A stretch of 64,000 bases of DNA. Source: Rhizobium halophilum (GTDB lineage: Bacteria; Pseudomonadota; Alphaproteobacteria; Rhizobiales; Rhizobiaceae). Location of the stretch: contig NZ_JAKJHS010000005.1 of assembly GCF_021648825.1 (NCBI RefSeq), positions 223,124 to 287,123 on the forward strand, in the 5' to 3' direction. The notes below the pieces were generated by a model. It had not been told where the DNA came from, searched no databases, and worked only from the letters and a program-made list of their open reading frames with translations. Every line of letters starts with the position of its first letter. Within the stretch, counting starts at the first letter, position 1. The translations under genes were made by a program, and so were the position numbers. Shown here piece after piece: positions 53,472 to 62,469 of this stretch.

Positions 53472-54088
53472 ATGACTCACGCCCAGGTTCCATTCTTCCA
53501 GCTCTACCGTATCAACGCTCTCCGTGCACTTGGAGCGCTTTCGTTCGGCATCTGACCGTCACCGCTGCTCCACCAGTCGCTCCACTGGTTGGCATCGTTC
53601 TCGAAGTACTAGGCACGGTCGCGATTTTTGCCGCAATCGCGGGTCGCGCCTGGTCGCTCCTCTATATCGGCGGGCGGAAGAATGCCGAACTCGTGACCGA
53701 CGGACCCTACTCGATCAGCCGCAACCCCCTCTATCTCTTCAGTCTTGTAGGGATTGCAGGAATCGGGGCGCAGATTGGAAGCGTGCTAGCGATTGTTGTT
53801 CTTGTGTTCGCGGCCTATCTGGCCTTCGACATGGCGATCCGTGGCGAGGAAAAATACCTGCGCAAGCGTCACGAGAATAGCTTCGCTGACTACAGCGGGT
53901 CCACCCCGCGTCTTTGGCCGGACCTGTCGCTCTGGCGCGAGAGTGACAACCTGCCGCTACGCTCCGCGAGCGCCATGAGGAGCCTACGCGATGGCATGGT
54001 ATTCTTGGGCGCTTGGGCTGCCGTCGAGATGATCAAGCTCGCCCAGTCCCTCGGTGTCCTCCCCATCCTTTGGACACTGCCGATCTGA
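53472..54088 (+). pseudogene. Isoprenylcysteine carboxyl methyltransferase-like membrane protein, frameshifted
   Basis: ATG 53472 opens MTHAQVPFFQLYRINALRAL and stops after 27 codons at about 53552. In the next frame LTVTAAPPVAPLVGIVLEVL continues through GRAWSLLYIGGRKNAELVTD, GPYSISRNPLYLFSLVGIAG (the conserved G-P-Y-x-x-x-R-N-P-x-Y motif) and RGEEKYLRKRHENSFADY, ending at 54088. The C-terminal 45 residues form an extra span. A single missing C at about 53550 would explain the break. Intact, it would be a small membrane-bound SAM-dependent methyltransferase of the ICMT/phospholipid methyltransferase group. Confidence 0.75.
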
Positions 54089-54194
54089 CAACGGCACAAA
54101 CCTTTCCAAGCGCTGCAACAAAACTTAATAATCCGAAACATCTGCGGCCTGCGGCAAGGATAGTGTCTGCGCTTCAGCCAGGAGAAGAACCGCG

Positions 54195-54917
54195 ATGCAA
54201 GTGACAAGCGCGAACGCAAAGATTCTGATTGTCGAGGATGATCCGGACATCGGCAGGCTCCTGGCACTAACCGTTCAGGAGAACGGCATGACGCCGACTG
54301 TCGCCGAAGATGCGCATGTCATGAATGCTCTGCTGCGCAGCAACGAATTTGATCTCATCATTCTTGATGTCATGCTGCCGGGAGAAGATGGCGTGAGCAT
54401 CTGCCGCCGCATCCGCTCAGAGAAGACCACGCCCATCATCCTCTTAACGGCGCTCGGCGAGGAAATAGATCGCATCGTGGGGCTGGAGGTCGGTGCCGAC
54501 GATTATGTCACCAAGCCCTTCAGCCCGCGCGAGGTCGTCGCCCGCATCCGAAGCCTTCTGCGGCGATCGTCCTACGGTCTCGTCAACAACGCCGGCCAGC
54601 GAAAGCTTCGCTTCGAGGGATGGCAGATCGATCCGTTGCGCAGGCAATTGCACGATCCGAGCAGCGCTCGTGTGGCTGTGACGACGACGGAGTTCGATCT
54701 TCTGCTGGCCTTCTGCCGAAATCCCGGCCGGATCATCACCCGAGAAGAGTTGCATTCGCTCACGCACACGGGTCTTGCGGGACCCATCGAGCGCAGTGTT
54801 GACGTCCATATCAGCCGTCTGCGCCAGAAGATTGAAGCCGATCCACGCAATCCGGTCCTGCTGCAGACGGTCAGGCTCGGCGGCTACGTGTTTGCCGCGA
54901 CCGTCGAGCAGGTTTGA
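54195..54917 (+). CDS. OmpR/PhoB family response regulator
   Basis: A 240-residue regulator. Receiver motifs are ILIVEDDPDIGRLL, the phosphorylated Asp in LIILDVMLPGEDG and Lys in YVTKPFSPREVVARI. The DNA-binding winged helix has VTTTEFDLLLAFCRNPGRII and the VRLGGYVFAA end. A histidine kinase on the same strand starts at 56097, with the minus-strand MipA-like gene in between, so this is probably a split two-component pair. It starts at ATG 54195, with GGAGAAG upstream. Confidence 0.92.
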   Translation: MQVTSANAKILIVEDDPDIGRLLALTVQENGMTPTVAEDAHVMNALLRSNEFDLIILDVMLPGEDGVSICRRIRSEKTTPIILLTALGEEIDRIVGLEVGADDYVTKPFSPREVVARIRSLLRRSSYGLVNNAGQRKLRFEGWQIDPLRRQLHDPSSARVAVTTTEFDLLLAFCRNPGRIITREELHSLTHTGLAGPIERSVDVHISRLRQKIEADPRNPVLLQTVRLGGYVFAATVEQV

Positions 54918-54921
54918 CAGC

Positions 54922-54947
54922 AAAAAGCCGGGCGTGGCCCGGCTTTC
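54922..54947. terminator. Bidirectional terminator between convergent response regulator and MipA genes
   Basis: AAAGCCGGGC (54924-54933), a GTG loop and GCCCGGCTTT (54937-54946) form a 10-base-pair stem with A and T runs on either side, so it can stop transcription from both the response-regulator gene and the MipA-like gene. Confidence 0.85.
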
Positions 54948-54967
54948 TTGTCGTCGCGCATAGACTG

Positions 54968-55822
54968 CTAGAACTTGTAGCCTACGAAGAGCGAAGCGGA
55001 AGGCTGCACGTCCTTCTCGACGATCGGGCTATCGGCGGCATCGCCCGTGAGGAAGCCGACGCCCGCTTCTCCACGCACCAGCCAGTTCTCCGTCATCATG
55101 TAGGTTGCCGAAGCAGACAGGTCGACGCGCTTGAGTCCGGCCTGCGCCTTGTATTCAGGCAGACCAGACCGCGCTGACTGGGCTGCGTTCACGCCGAAAT
55201 AGGCTTCCATGTGCTTGTCGTTGGCAACGGTCGCCTCGACGCTTGCACCCAGGATCAATCGATCTGTGACCGGCGCCTTATACTCGGCGCCGAAGGTGCC
55301 AATCAGGCTTTCGCTCCCGTCGATGGTTTGGTCGATCGCTGCATAGAGCTCAAAGCCGTTCCAGGTGTATGATGCCTTTGCACCGACAGTTGCTGCGAAG
55401 TCGATCTCACCCAGCCCCCTGAGGCGGTCACCGTCGTCCTCGTCGCGCCCGCTCTCATAGCCGACCTTGGCCGCGAGCGCGAAACCATCATGTCGAAGCG
55501 CGGTAATCGTTACGCCCGTGGGGTCGATTTCGAGCCACTCCCCGTAAGTGAAGACCACGACGGGGATCGGGCTGAGCTTGTATTCGTCACTGCCCTCATA
55601 TTCCGGTTCGTAAGAACCACCGGCACCGACGATAAGGCTCCAGTTGCGCTCCGGTGGGCCGTCGAACCGTGTCTGGTCAAATGGTGGTTCTGGCGGCTGC
55701 ACGGCTACGCCGGCATCGGCCGCTTTGGCGTTCGACATGGGAATGGCAGCAAGGCTGACGGCGACGACGCCGGGGAGGGCGCTCGAACGGCAATATTGGA
55801 TCGTCCGTTGGGTAAAAGACAT
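54968..55822 (-). CDS. MipA/OmpV family outer membrane protein
   Basis: A 284-residue outer-membrane beta-barrel-like protein. It has a signal peptide (CRSSALPGVVAVSLAAIPMS with cleavage near AKA-AD), then WSLIVGAGGSYEPEYEGSDE and YKLSPIPVVVFTYGEWLEID, the MipA N-terminal pattern, followed by alternating amphipathic strands and a terminal Phe (LFVGYKF). I chose ATG 55822. It lies between a response regulator and a histidine kinase, which are probably its regulators. Related proteins scaffold murein synthesis or alter antibiotic and cationic peptide permeability. Confidence 0.9.
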   Translation of the reverse strand: MSFTQRTIQYCRSSALPGVVAVSLAAIPMSNAKAADAGVAVQPPEPPFDQTRFDGPPERNWSLIVGAGGSYEPEYEGSDEYKLSPIPVVVFTYGEWLEIDPTGVTITALRHDGFALAAKVGYESGRDEDDGDRLRGLGEIDFAATVGAKASYTWNGFELYAAIDQTIDGSESLIGTFGAEYKAPVTDRLILGASVEATVANDKHMEAYFGVNAAQSARSGLPEYKAQAGLKRVDLSASATYMMTENWLVRGEAGVGFLTGDAADSPIVEKDVQPSASLFVGYKF

Positions 55823-56096
55823 GGGTGCTCCAGTGATTTGACACGGAACCTCAGACATCTGTCCAAGCGCCGTGGTGCAACACCCGATTTCCTGGCATGG
55901 AAGGATCTACCACGGCATGTCTTTTTGTTGCGCTTTGTTTCCAGTAGGCAGGGCTAAGGCGGCTGCGGGAGGAAAGTGTCAGCATCCGTGCCCTGATCTA
56001 AGCTTTGCTACACAGACACAGAACTTAATATTCTTATCAGGCGGAAGCATCTAAGCTGGTCAGCGCGCGAAGTGTCAGGTGACGCGGCCCTGTTGA

Positions 56097-57461
56097 ATGC
56101 ATCATCCGACGAAAGCTTCTGGAGGCAAATTGCGACCTCGCATCCCCCTGCCGTTCACAACGATCCACGGGCAGATCACCGCCATCATTCTCATCTGCTT
56201 GGCTATCGTGATCATTGCCGGCTCAACACTGGAGCGGTGGGTCGAGGCGGATTACGGCGTTCCCGACATCGAAAGCTACTCAGACAGACTGACTGCAATG
56301 GCTTCTGTCCTTGCTCTTGCGACGCCCGAAGAGAGAGCCACGATTGTTGAGGCGGCAAACCGCAGTGGCTGGCGTCTCTCATTGAAGCCAAGCTCCTACG
56401 CCGAGCGTTTCGTGACCTCCTCGCGGCAAGAACCATTCATTCATGTGGCGATAGACTGGCTGTTTCCCCCGGACAACGTCGCTGAACCGATTGGCGGTTG
56501 GCGCACCTTCGTAGGGACGCAACGCGTCGTGGCGGCTAAGGTCGACGACAGTACCATCCTCGTCATGGAGCGCCTACCGAGCGGCTTCCTGCGCAGCGAT
56601 GCGCTCAGCTTCGGCTCAAACTATCTCGTGGCCCTCGTGACGCTGATCATCTTGTTCTCTTCTTTCGCGGTTTGGGCGATCACTCGTCCCTTGCGACGGA
56701 TCGCGGCGGCAGCGATGAAGGCAGACATCTCGGTCCAGTCGGCACCGTTCGAAGAGCGTGGCAGCGGCGAAATCGTGGCCCTTGCGCGCGCACTGAACGC
56801 CATGCAGAGCCGGATCTCCAATATGGTCGAGGCGCGCACCCGCATGCTGCGCGGCATCAGTCACGATCTTCGTACGCCATTGACGCGGCTGCGACTACGC
56901 GCAGAGCGCGTACAGTCAGGTGAACTCCGTGACGCACTGCTCGTCGATATCCAGCGGATCGACCACCTTTTGCAGGAAAGTCTCGGATACCTGCGAGACA
57001 ACCACAGTCAAGAAGCCTTCCAACGCGCCGACCTTGCTTCGATCCTCAGAACAATTTGCGACGAGTTTGCCGACATGGGGCATGACGTGACATACAGCGG
57101 TCCGCCGCGCCTAGCAGCGCAATTCAAGGCGCTCGCCTTGACCCGAGCCATCACCAACCTTTGTCATAATGCGGTGAAGTTCGGCACAGAGGTGCGTGTC
57201 TCACTTTCGGAGGTCGGAGGAACTGCGGTGATTGAGGTGACCGATAATGGCCCTGGAATTCGAGAGGAATACAAAGCTCGTGTTCGAGAGCCCTTCTTCA
57301 AGGTCGATCCTGCGAGAGGTGGCGCGGATGCTGGTTTCGGCCTTGGATTGTCCATCGTGTCGGAGATCGTCGAAACGCATCACGGGAGCTTCCAATTACT
57401 GGATCGGCAACCCACAGGCCTCATCGCGAGAGTAACCCTGCCGCTGGCGCCGAGTGCTTAG
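56097..57461 (+). CDS. Two-component sensor histidine kinase (EnvZ-like)
   Basis: A 454-residue membrane kinase. Two spans (about residues 26-45 and 175-197) flank a periplasmic sensor of about 130 residues, followed by a HAMP linker ending VALARALNAMQSRI. The H-box reads RMLRGISHDLRTPLTRLRLR, the N-box LTRAITNLCHNAVKFG, and the G boxes VTDNGPGI and GFGLGLSIVSEIVETHHG. The H-box and the length match the OmpR-type EnvZ group. The cognate regulator is probably the response regulator at 54195, with the MipA-like gene in between. The exact start is uncertain. Confidence 0.9.
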   Translation: MHHPTKASGGKLRPRIPLPFTTIHGQITAIILICLAIVIIAGSTLERWVEADYGVPDIESYSDRLTAMASVLALATPEERATIVEAANRSGWRLSLKPSSYAERFVTSSRQEPFIHVAIDWLFPPDNVAEPIGGWRTFVGTQRVVAAKVDDSTILVMERLPSGFLRSDALSFGSNYLVALVTLIILFSSFAVWAITRPLRRIAAAAMKADISVQSAPFEERGSGEIVALARALNAMQSRISNMVEARTRMLRGISHDLRTPLTRLRLRAERVQSGELRDALLVDIQRIDHLLQESLGYLRDNHSQEAFQRADLASILRTICDEFADMGHDVTYSGPPRLAAQFKALALTRAITNLCHNAVKFGTEVRVSLSEVGGTAVIEVTDNGPGIREEYKARVREPFFKVDPARGGADAGFGLGLSIVSEIVETHHGSFQLLDRQPTGLIARVTLPLAPSA

Positions 57462-57524
57462 ACCTCTAAGTCCTCTATTCGGACCATCGAAGGATCGGCC
57501 CAATGCAAATCGAACTGCACGACA

Positions 57525-58238
57525 ATGGATAGACAGACCAAGATGGCGGATGATGCAACAGTAAGCGCACAAGAGCCATTCGAAGATCCGAGGCTCGTGA
57601 GCACATACGCTGATCTGACTCCGCAACGTGTGCCGGGCTTTTTTGACCTTCATCGCATGGCACTGATCTTGCTGTCGGAGCAGGCGCCCCAAGATGCCCG
57701 AGTTCTCGTGCTAGGCGCCGGCGGCGGGCTGGAGTTGAAGACATTCGCAAGCGAGCGGCCGAACTGGACCTTTGTCGGCGTGGATCCCTCAAGGCAGATG
57801 CTCGGTTTGGCCGCGATCACCCTTGGGCCTTTGCTGGACCGTGTACATCTCGTTGAAGGTTACATCGAGGACGCACCATCCGGGAGGTTCGACAGTGCGA
57901 CCTGTCTCTTGACATTTCACTTTCTCAACCGGGCGGAACGCTTGCAGGTGTTGCGGCAGTTGAGGGATCGGCTCAAGCCCGGAGCGCCCCTAGTTGTGGC
58001 CCATCACGCCTGCCCGGCGGGGGCAGACTCGGAGGAATGGCTGGCCCGCTCAGTGGTGTTTGCGGCAGGGAGTGAAGCGGATCCTGCCAAAGCCGTCGCC
58101 TCGGCCAAAGCGATGATGGAGCGCTTGTCGATTCTGAGCGACGAAGAGGAGGTGGAGCTGTTGCGGCAGGCAGGTTTTGCAAAGCCTGCGCTTTTCTACG
58201 CCGGTTACACGTTCCGCGGCTGGGTCGCCTACGCCTAA
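57525..58238 (+). CDS. SAM-dependent methyltransferase (class I)
   Basis: A 237-residue enzyme with a Rossmann-like SAM-binding fold. Motif I is VLVLGAGGGLELKTFASERP, the acidic residue is in GVDPSRQMLGLA, and DSATCLLTFHFLNRAERLQV is motif IV. The start may be ATG 57525 or ATG 57543 (MADDATVS), with no clear ribosome site for either. Downstream convergent TetR-type gene is 98 bases away. The methyl acceptor is unknown. Confidence 0.85.
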   Translation: MDRQTKMADDATVSAQEPFEDPRLVSTYADLTPQRVPGFFDLHRMALILLSEQAPQDARVLVLGAGGGLELKTFASERPNWTFVGVDPSRQMLGLAAITLGPLLDRVHLVEGYIEDAPSGRFDSATCLLTFHFLNRAERLQVLRQLRDRLKPGAPLVVAHHACPAGADSEEWLARSVVFAAGSEADPAKAVASAKAMMERLSILSDEEEVELLRQAGFAKPALFYAGYTFRGWVAYA

Positions 58239-58336
58239 GCGTTCGGCCGCTATCAAACTGCAATTGGGCTGACGAATTCCCCTATTGAGGCGGTGCACCA
58301 AGCCGTAGGTCTAGCTGGGGCCTGATCCGGCGTGGC

Positions 58337-58960
58337 CTACGTGGCTTTGAGGTAAGAGAGACACATCTTCGCCAGCTCGCCGCGTAGCTTGTTCTGCAAC
58401 GGGGCGGGAAGATCTCTCTCAAAGACGTTGCGAACTGTCCCGAAGATGACCGCCAGCAGGGTAGTGGTGACGAGGGTCGTGTCGGAGTGTCTGGCGTCCG
58501 ATGCAGTGCGGAGCATGGCCTCAGTTGCCGCGTTCGTCCTGCGGGCGAAGACTTCGATGAGGGCATCATTGTCAAGCTCGGCGACTGAACGATAAAGGGC
58601 GCGTGTCAGATCGGCGCGCTCCATTTTCGCCTGCCAATAGACGCCGACGAGTTCCTCGACCATGTCCGCCAGACATGCACCCTGCATCCGCGCGCAACAC
58701 GTCTCCACCTTCACTGCGACTACATCGAGATAGTGCTCGTTGAGCGCATAAAGCAGGGACTGCTTGTTGGGGAAGTATTGGTACAGCGTGCCGACCGACA
58801 CGCCAGCACGGGCGGCCACGCGGGTCGTGGTCAACTGGTCCAGTCCCTGCGTCAGCAAAACCTGAACAGTTGCCTCGAAGATGGCGTCAACAGTCACGGC
58901 TGCGCGCTTCTGATGCGGCCTTTTGCGGGGGAGCAGACGGGCAGGCGGCGTGACGGCCAT
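58337..58960 (-). CDS. TetR family transcriptional regulator
   Basis: A 207-residue repressor. The N-terminal helix-turn-helix is in TTRVAARAGVSVGTLYQYFP then NKQSLLYALNEHYLDVVAVK, the family recognition pattern, followed by a helical ligand-binding domain. It is divergent from an SDR gene (59033), 72 bases away, and is the expected repressor of that gene. Ligand unknown. An inverted repeat flanks the promoter region (58982-59031). Confidence 0.92.
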   Translation of the reverse strand: MAVTPPARLLPRKRPHQKRAAVTVDAIFEATVQVLLTQGLDQLTTTRVAARAGVSVGTLYQYFPNKQSLLYALNEHYLDVVAVKVETCCARMQGACLADMVEELVGVYWQAKMERADLTRALYRSVAELDNDALIEVFARRTNAATEAMLRTASDARHSDTTLVTTTLLAVIFGTVRNVFERDLPAPLQNKLRGELAKMCLSYLKAT

Positions 58961-58981
58961 ATGCGAATCCCAGACGTGAAC

Positions 58982-59031
58982 AATGCTTCATATATTATTC
59001 GCAGGTTTTACCAACATTTGAAGGAAGCATT
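58982..59031. promoter_or_regulatory. Inverted repeat in the TetR/SDR divergent promoter
   Basis: AATGCTTC at 58982-58989 and GAAGCATT at 59024-59031 are perfect inverted copies separated by 34 bases; the second overlaps the ribosome site of the SDR gene and the ATTATTC at 58995 may be a -10 box. The spacing is long for one TetR dimer, so two dimers or a looped structure would be needed. Confidence 0.35.
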
Positions 59032-59032
59032 G

Positions 59033-59764
59033 ATGACTGACACGAAGAAGATTGCGCTCGTCACCGGCGCCAACAAAGGCATCGGGCTGGAGATCGCCCG
59101 TCAACTGGCGGAGGCGGGCATTGTCGTCCTCATGGGTGTCCGAAGCCTTGAGCGGGGTCAGAATGCGGCCCGGGAACTGGCCGATGCAGGACTTCATGTG
59201 GAAGCCATTCGGATTGATCTCGATGATGAGGCAAGCATTGCATCTGCCGCCGAGCTTATATCCAGCCGATATGATCGACTTGATGTTCTAGTGAACAATG
59301 CGGGCATCCTCGATGCCGAGGACGGCCCACCGACCGTAGCAAGCACCGCTGCCGTACGCCGGACCATGGCGACCAATTTCCTTGGCACACTCGCAGTAAC
59401 GCAGGCCATGCTGCCGCTCCTGCGCAGCTCTCCCGCGGGACGCATCGTCAACCTGTCCACTACGCTCGGGTCACTGTCGATCAACGGCGATCCGACATCG
59501 CCGTACTACGAGGCACGGCTGCTGGGATACAATGCGTCAAAGGCTGCGCTCAACATGCTGACAGTTCAACTAGCGGCCGAACTCCGCGACACACCGATCG
59601 CGGTGAACGCCGTCGCTCCCGGTTACGTCAGAACGGACCTCACGGGAGGACGTGGTTTCCTAACGCCTGCCGAAGGCGCTCGCTTGCCGGTTGAATACGC
59701 CTTGCTAGGAGATGATGCGGTGTCTGGTCGCTTTGTTGAACCGCAAGGCGCCGTGCCCTGGTAA
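59033..59764 (+). CDS. Short-chain dehydrogenase/reductase, carbonyl reductase-like
   Basis: A 243-residue NADPH-dependent oxidoreductase. The cofactor motif is VTGANKGIGLEIARQLAEAG, the NNAG motif is in LVNNAGILDAEDG, and the catalytic Ser-Tyr-Lys is in IVNLSTTLG and LGYNASKAALNML. I chose ATG 59033 with AAGGAAG upstream; a frame open to 58733 runs through the promoter. The divergent TetR gene suggests induction by a xenobiotic or reactive carbonyl. It resembles plant-like menthone/salutaridine-type and human carbonyl reductases. Confidence 0.9.
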   Translation: MTDTKKIALVTGANKGIGLEIARQLAEAGIVVLMGVRSLERGQNAARELADAGLHVEAIRIDLDDEASIASAAELISSRYDRLDVLVNNAGILDAEDGPPTVASTAAVRRTMATNFLGTLAVTQAMLPLLRSSPAGRIVNLSTTLGSLSINGDPTSPYYEARLLGYNASKAALNMLTVQLAAELRDTPIAVNAVAPGYVRTDLTGGRGFLTPAEGARLPVEYALLGDDAVSGRFVEPQGAVPW

Positions 59765-59929
59765 ATTCGCCACCTGGCGAGCGGAAGTGCGCGGTCTGGT
59801 GGAGGTGCCATGAAACCAATCATTTAATCGCATTATTAACAAGAGCCGGTTTGCAGACCATTAGACGAGCAGGCGGGCGCCTATTCAGTATGAACACTTG
59901 ATTTCTCTATTCCAGAAAGGATGTTCATC

Positions 59930-60949
59930 ATGGAGTTGCTGGATAGTCCGGATGCGCATCGCACCACTCTTCAGGGCTGCAACGGGCACGCGCGCCAGAC
60001 CACGATGCGAGGTTCCTTCCGTGAGGAAGCCGTGGCCGCTCGCACCTCTCCCAGCGGTCTGGAAAGGTTCATCGCCGGTCGCACCCTGGTGAGCGGTGAT
60101 GGACCAGCCTGGAAAGATCTGTTCGTGCAAGTGTTTTCCCGGCGCAGCGAGCAGGAGCCGTTCCTTGTGCCCGCTGTTGCCGAACCGCTCGTCGTTTGGG
60201 TGATGTCCGGCGAAGCACTGGTGGAGGAGCGAGACCTGAATGGTGAGTGGACCGCCAGCCAAGTCAGGGTTGGCGACTTCTTCTTGACCCGCTCCCAAAC
60301 GCCTTATGAAATGCGCTGGCGCTCCATTGGCCCTTCGCCTTTCCAGGTGATGCATCTCTATCTCTCCGTGCCTCTTTACCGGCGTGTTGCCGAGGACGTG
60401 CTAGGCTGCACCATGCCCCCGGCGCTCCGGGACATATCCGGCGGCAAGGACCAGCAACTGTCACACCTTCTGGCCCTTATCCATCAGGAACTGACTGGCG
60501 AAGGGAAGGGGAGCGACCTCTTCATTCGCGGGCTGGCCCACAGTCTGGCTGTTCATTTAGTCCGCAACTACGCCGCACGCGAGACGGAGAAGGAGGACAG
60601 GCAGGCCTCACTGCCGGGCTTCAAGCTTCGGCGGGCAGTTGCTCATCTTGAGCAGAACTTGGCCGCTCCCTTCAATCTAGGGGGATTGGCCGAAGCCGTC
60701 GGCATGAGCGAGTTTCATTTCAGTCGTTTATTCAAGAAGGCGACCGGGTTTTCCCCATCCCGCTACTTCATTCGCCAGCGCGTCGCCCGGGCCCAGCAGC
60801 TTCTGCAGGAAACGGATCTTAGCATCATCCAGATCGGCATGTCCGTAGGCTATTCGAGCCCGAGCCACTTCGCCCAGGTCTTCCGGCGCGAGACGGGGAT
60901 GACGCCGCGGCACTACCGCGCGGCTAAATCTATCTCTGTCGCGATTTGA
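59930..60949 (+). CDS. AraC family transcriptional regulator
   Basis: A 339-residue regulator. The N-terminal cupin-like domain (residues about 40-180) reads FLVPAVAEPLVVWVMSGEAL then VEERDLNGEWTASQVRVGDF, and the C-terminal double helix-turn-helix reads NLGGLAEAVGMSEFHFSRLF and IQIGMSVGYSSPSHFAQVFR followed by TPRHYR. I chose ATG 59930 because AGAAAGG (59914-59920) spaces correctly; ATG 59921 sits too close to it. It precedes, on the same strand, an SDR, a flavin-reductase-like and two small proteins that it may activate. Confidence 0.9.
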   Translation: MELLDSPDAHRTTLQGCNGHARQTTMRGSFREEAVAARTSPSGLERFIAGRTLVSGDGPAWKDLFVQVFSRRSEQEPFLVPAVAEPLVVWVMSGEALVEERDLNGEWTASQVRVGDFFLTRSQTPYEMRWRSIGPSPFQVMHLYLSVPLYRRVAEDVLGCTMPPALRDISGGKDQQLSHLLALIHQELTGEGKGSDLFIRGLAHSLAVHLVRNYAARETEKEDRQASLPGFKLRRAVAHLEQNLAAPFNLGGLAEAVGMSEFHFSRLFKKATGFSPSRYFIRQRVARAQQLLQETDLSIIQIGMSVGYSSPSHFAQVFRRETGMTPRHYRAAKSISVAI

Positions 60950-61069
60950 GCAAGATCGCGACAGCTCGAGCAAGGGCCCGTGAGAAAGCTGCGGCCGAAC
61001 ACTATAGCTTCTTCCCTGTCAGAACGAAACGCCGCCGCTCAGGCGGCCTTCAAGACAAGGAGTGAGACA

Positions 61070-61819
61070 ATGACCAACCTCAACGGAAAGACCGCATTGG
61101 TAACCGGCGCGTCTAGCGGTATTGGCGCCGCGACGGCCGCAAAGCTTGCAGAAGCAGGAGCCAAGGTCGGCATTGCTGCCCGGCGTGCGGAGAAGCTCGA
61201 GGATCTTAAGACGAAGATCGAAGCCAAGGGTGGCGAAGCTCTTGTTCTTCAGATGGACGTGGTCGATCAGGCCTCTGTCGAAGCAGGTGTCAAGAAGCTC
61301 GTCGACGCCTATGGCTCGATAGACATCCTCGTGAACAATGCAGGCCTGATGCCGCTGTCGGACATCGACCAGTTCAAGGTTGATGAGTGGCACCGGATGG
61401 TGGATGTGAACGTGAAGGGTCTGCTGAATACGACCGCCGCGGTTCTGCCCCAGATGACCAAGCAGCACTCCGGGCACGTCTTCAATATGTCCTCGATCGC
61501 CGGACGGAAAGTGTTCAAGGGCTTGTCTGTCTACTGCGCCGCCAAGCATGCCGTCACAGCCTTCTCGGACGGCCTCCGTATGGAGGTCGGACCCAAACAC
61601 AATATCCGCGTCACCTGCATCCAGCCAGGCGCGGTTGCGACCGAGCTTTACGATCACATTACCGACGCAGGCTACCGCCAGCAGATGGACGAACTTGCCG
61701 GCCAGATGACCTTCCTGCAGGGCGAGGATATCGGTGACACGATCGTTTTTGCCGCCCAGGCACCGGCGCATGTGGATGATGCGGAAGTGTTTGTCCTGCC
61801 GGTTGAACAGGGTTGGTAA
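61070..61819 (+). CDS. Short-chain dehydrogenase/reductase
   Basis: A 249-residue NAD(P)-dependent oxidoreductase. Motifs: VTGASSGIGAATAAKLAEAG for cofactor binding, LVNNAGLMPLSDIDQFKVDE, catalytic Ser in VFNMSSIAGRKVFKGL, and Tyr-x-x-x-Lys in VYCAAKHAVTAFSDGLRMEV. I chose ATG 61070 with AAGGAG upstream. This sequence resembles the YdfG/serine-3-dehydrogenase-like group. It is the first structural gene after the AraC-type regulator. Confidence 0.92.
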   Translation: MTNLNGKTALVTGASSGIGAATAAKLAEAGAKVGIAARRAEKLEDLKTKIEAKGGEALVLQMDVVDQASVEAGVKKLVDAYGSIDILVNNAGLMPLSDIDQFKVDEWHRMVDVNVKGLLNTTAAVLPQMTKQHSGHVFNMSSIAGRKVFKGLSVYCAAKHAVTAFSDGLRMEVGPKHNIRVTCIQPGAVATELYDHITDAGYRQQMDELAGQMTFLQGEDIGDTIVFAAQAPAHVDDAEVFVLPVEQGW

Positions 61820-61874
61820 CAGTCTGCCCTATCGGTCCCTGCTTTGCGCGGGGACCTCATCAAGGGAGATTGCC

Positions 61875-62423
61875 ATGAAGGAGGTACCCGCATCGCACGC
61901 CTATCGACTGCTGGAGCCAGGCCCGATCGTCATGGTCTCTACCACCGCCAAGGGACTGTCCAATGTCATGACGATGGGCTTTCATATGATGATCCAGCAC
62001 GAGCCGCCGCTGATCGGCTGCGTGATCGGTCCATGGGATCATAGCCACCAGGCGCTTCGGCAGACAGGGGAATGCGTAATTGCGGTTCCTGGGCTCGATC
62101 TGGCGGAAACGGTAGTGGACGTCGGCAATTGCTCCGGGCAGCAGGTCGACAAATTTGAGAGGTTCGGCCTCAGGCTCCGGCCTGCCAGAGATGTGTCGGC
62201 GCCCCTCCTCGATGACTGCCTCGCCAATATCGAATGCCGAGTTGTCGATACACGGCTATCTGACCCCTACAACCTCTTCATCCTGGAGGCGACAAGGGTC
62301 TGGATCAACGAGAGCCGGAAGGAACGGCGAACTCTCCATCACCGTGGCGGTGGGTGCTTTACCATCGATGGGGGCACCCTGGACCTTGGAGAACGCATGG
62401 TGAAATGGCGCCACCTCCCTTGA
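61875..62423 (+). CDS. Flavin reductase-like FMN-binding domain protein
   Basis: A 182-residue protein of the flavin reductase/FMN-binding split-barrel family. It begins MKEVPASHAYRLLEPGPIVM and shows VSTTAKGLSNVMTMGFHMMI and HQALRQTGECVIAVPGLDLA. It could supply reduced flavin to a monooxygenase or reduce a substrate directly. ATG 61875 is preceded by GGGAGAT. It follows the SDR by 55 bases and precedes the DUF1330 gene by 46, so the three are probably co-transcribed. Confidence 0.85.
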   Translation: MKEVPASHAYRLLEPGPIVMVSTTAKGLSNVMTMGFHMMIQHEPPLIGCVIGPWDHSHQALRQTGECVIAVPGLDLAETVVDVGNCSGQQVDKFERFGLRLRPARDVSAPLLDDCLANIECRVVDTRLSDPYNLFILEATRVWINESRKERRTLHHRGGGCFTIDGGTLDLGERMVKWRHLP

Positions 62424-62469
62424 AGGGTGCCATTGCAGATCACGTAATAGAACCAGAAGGAGACCACCC

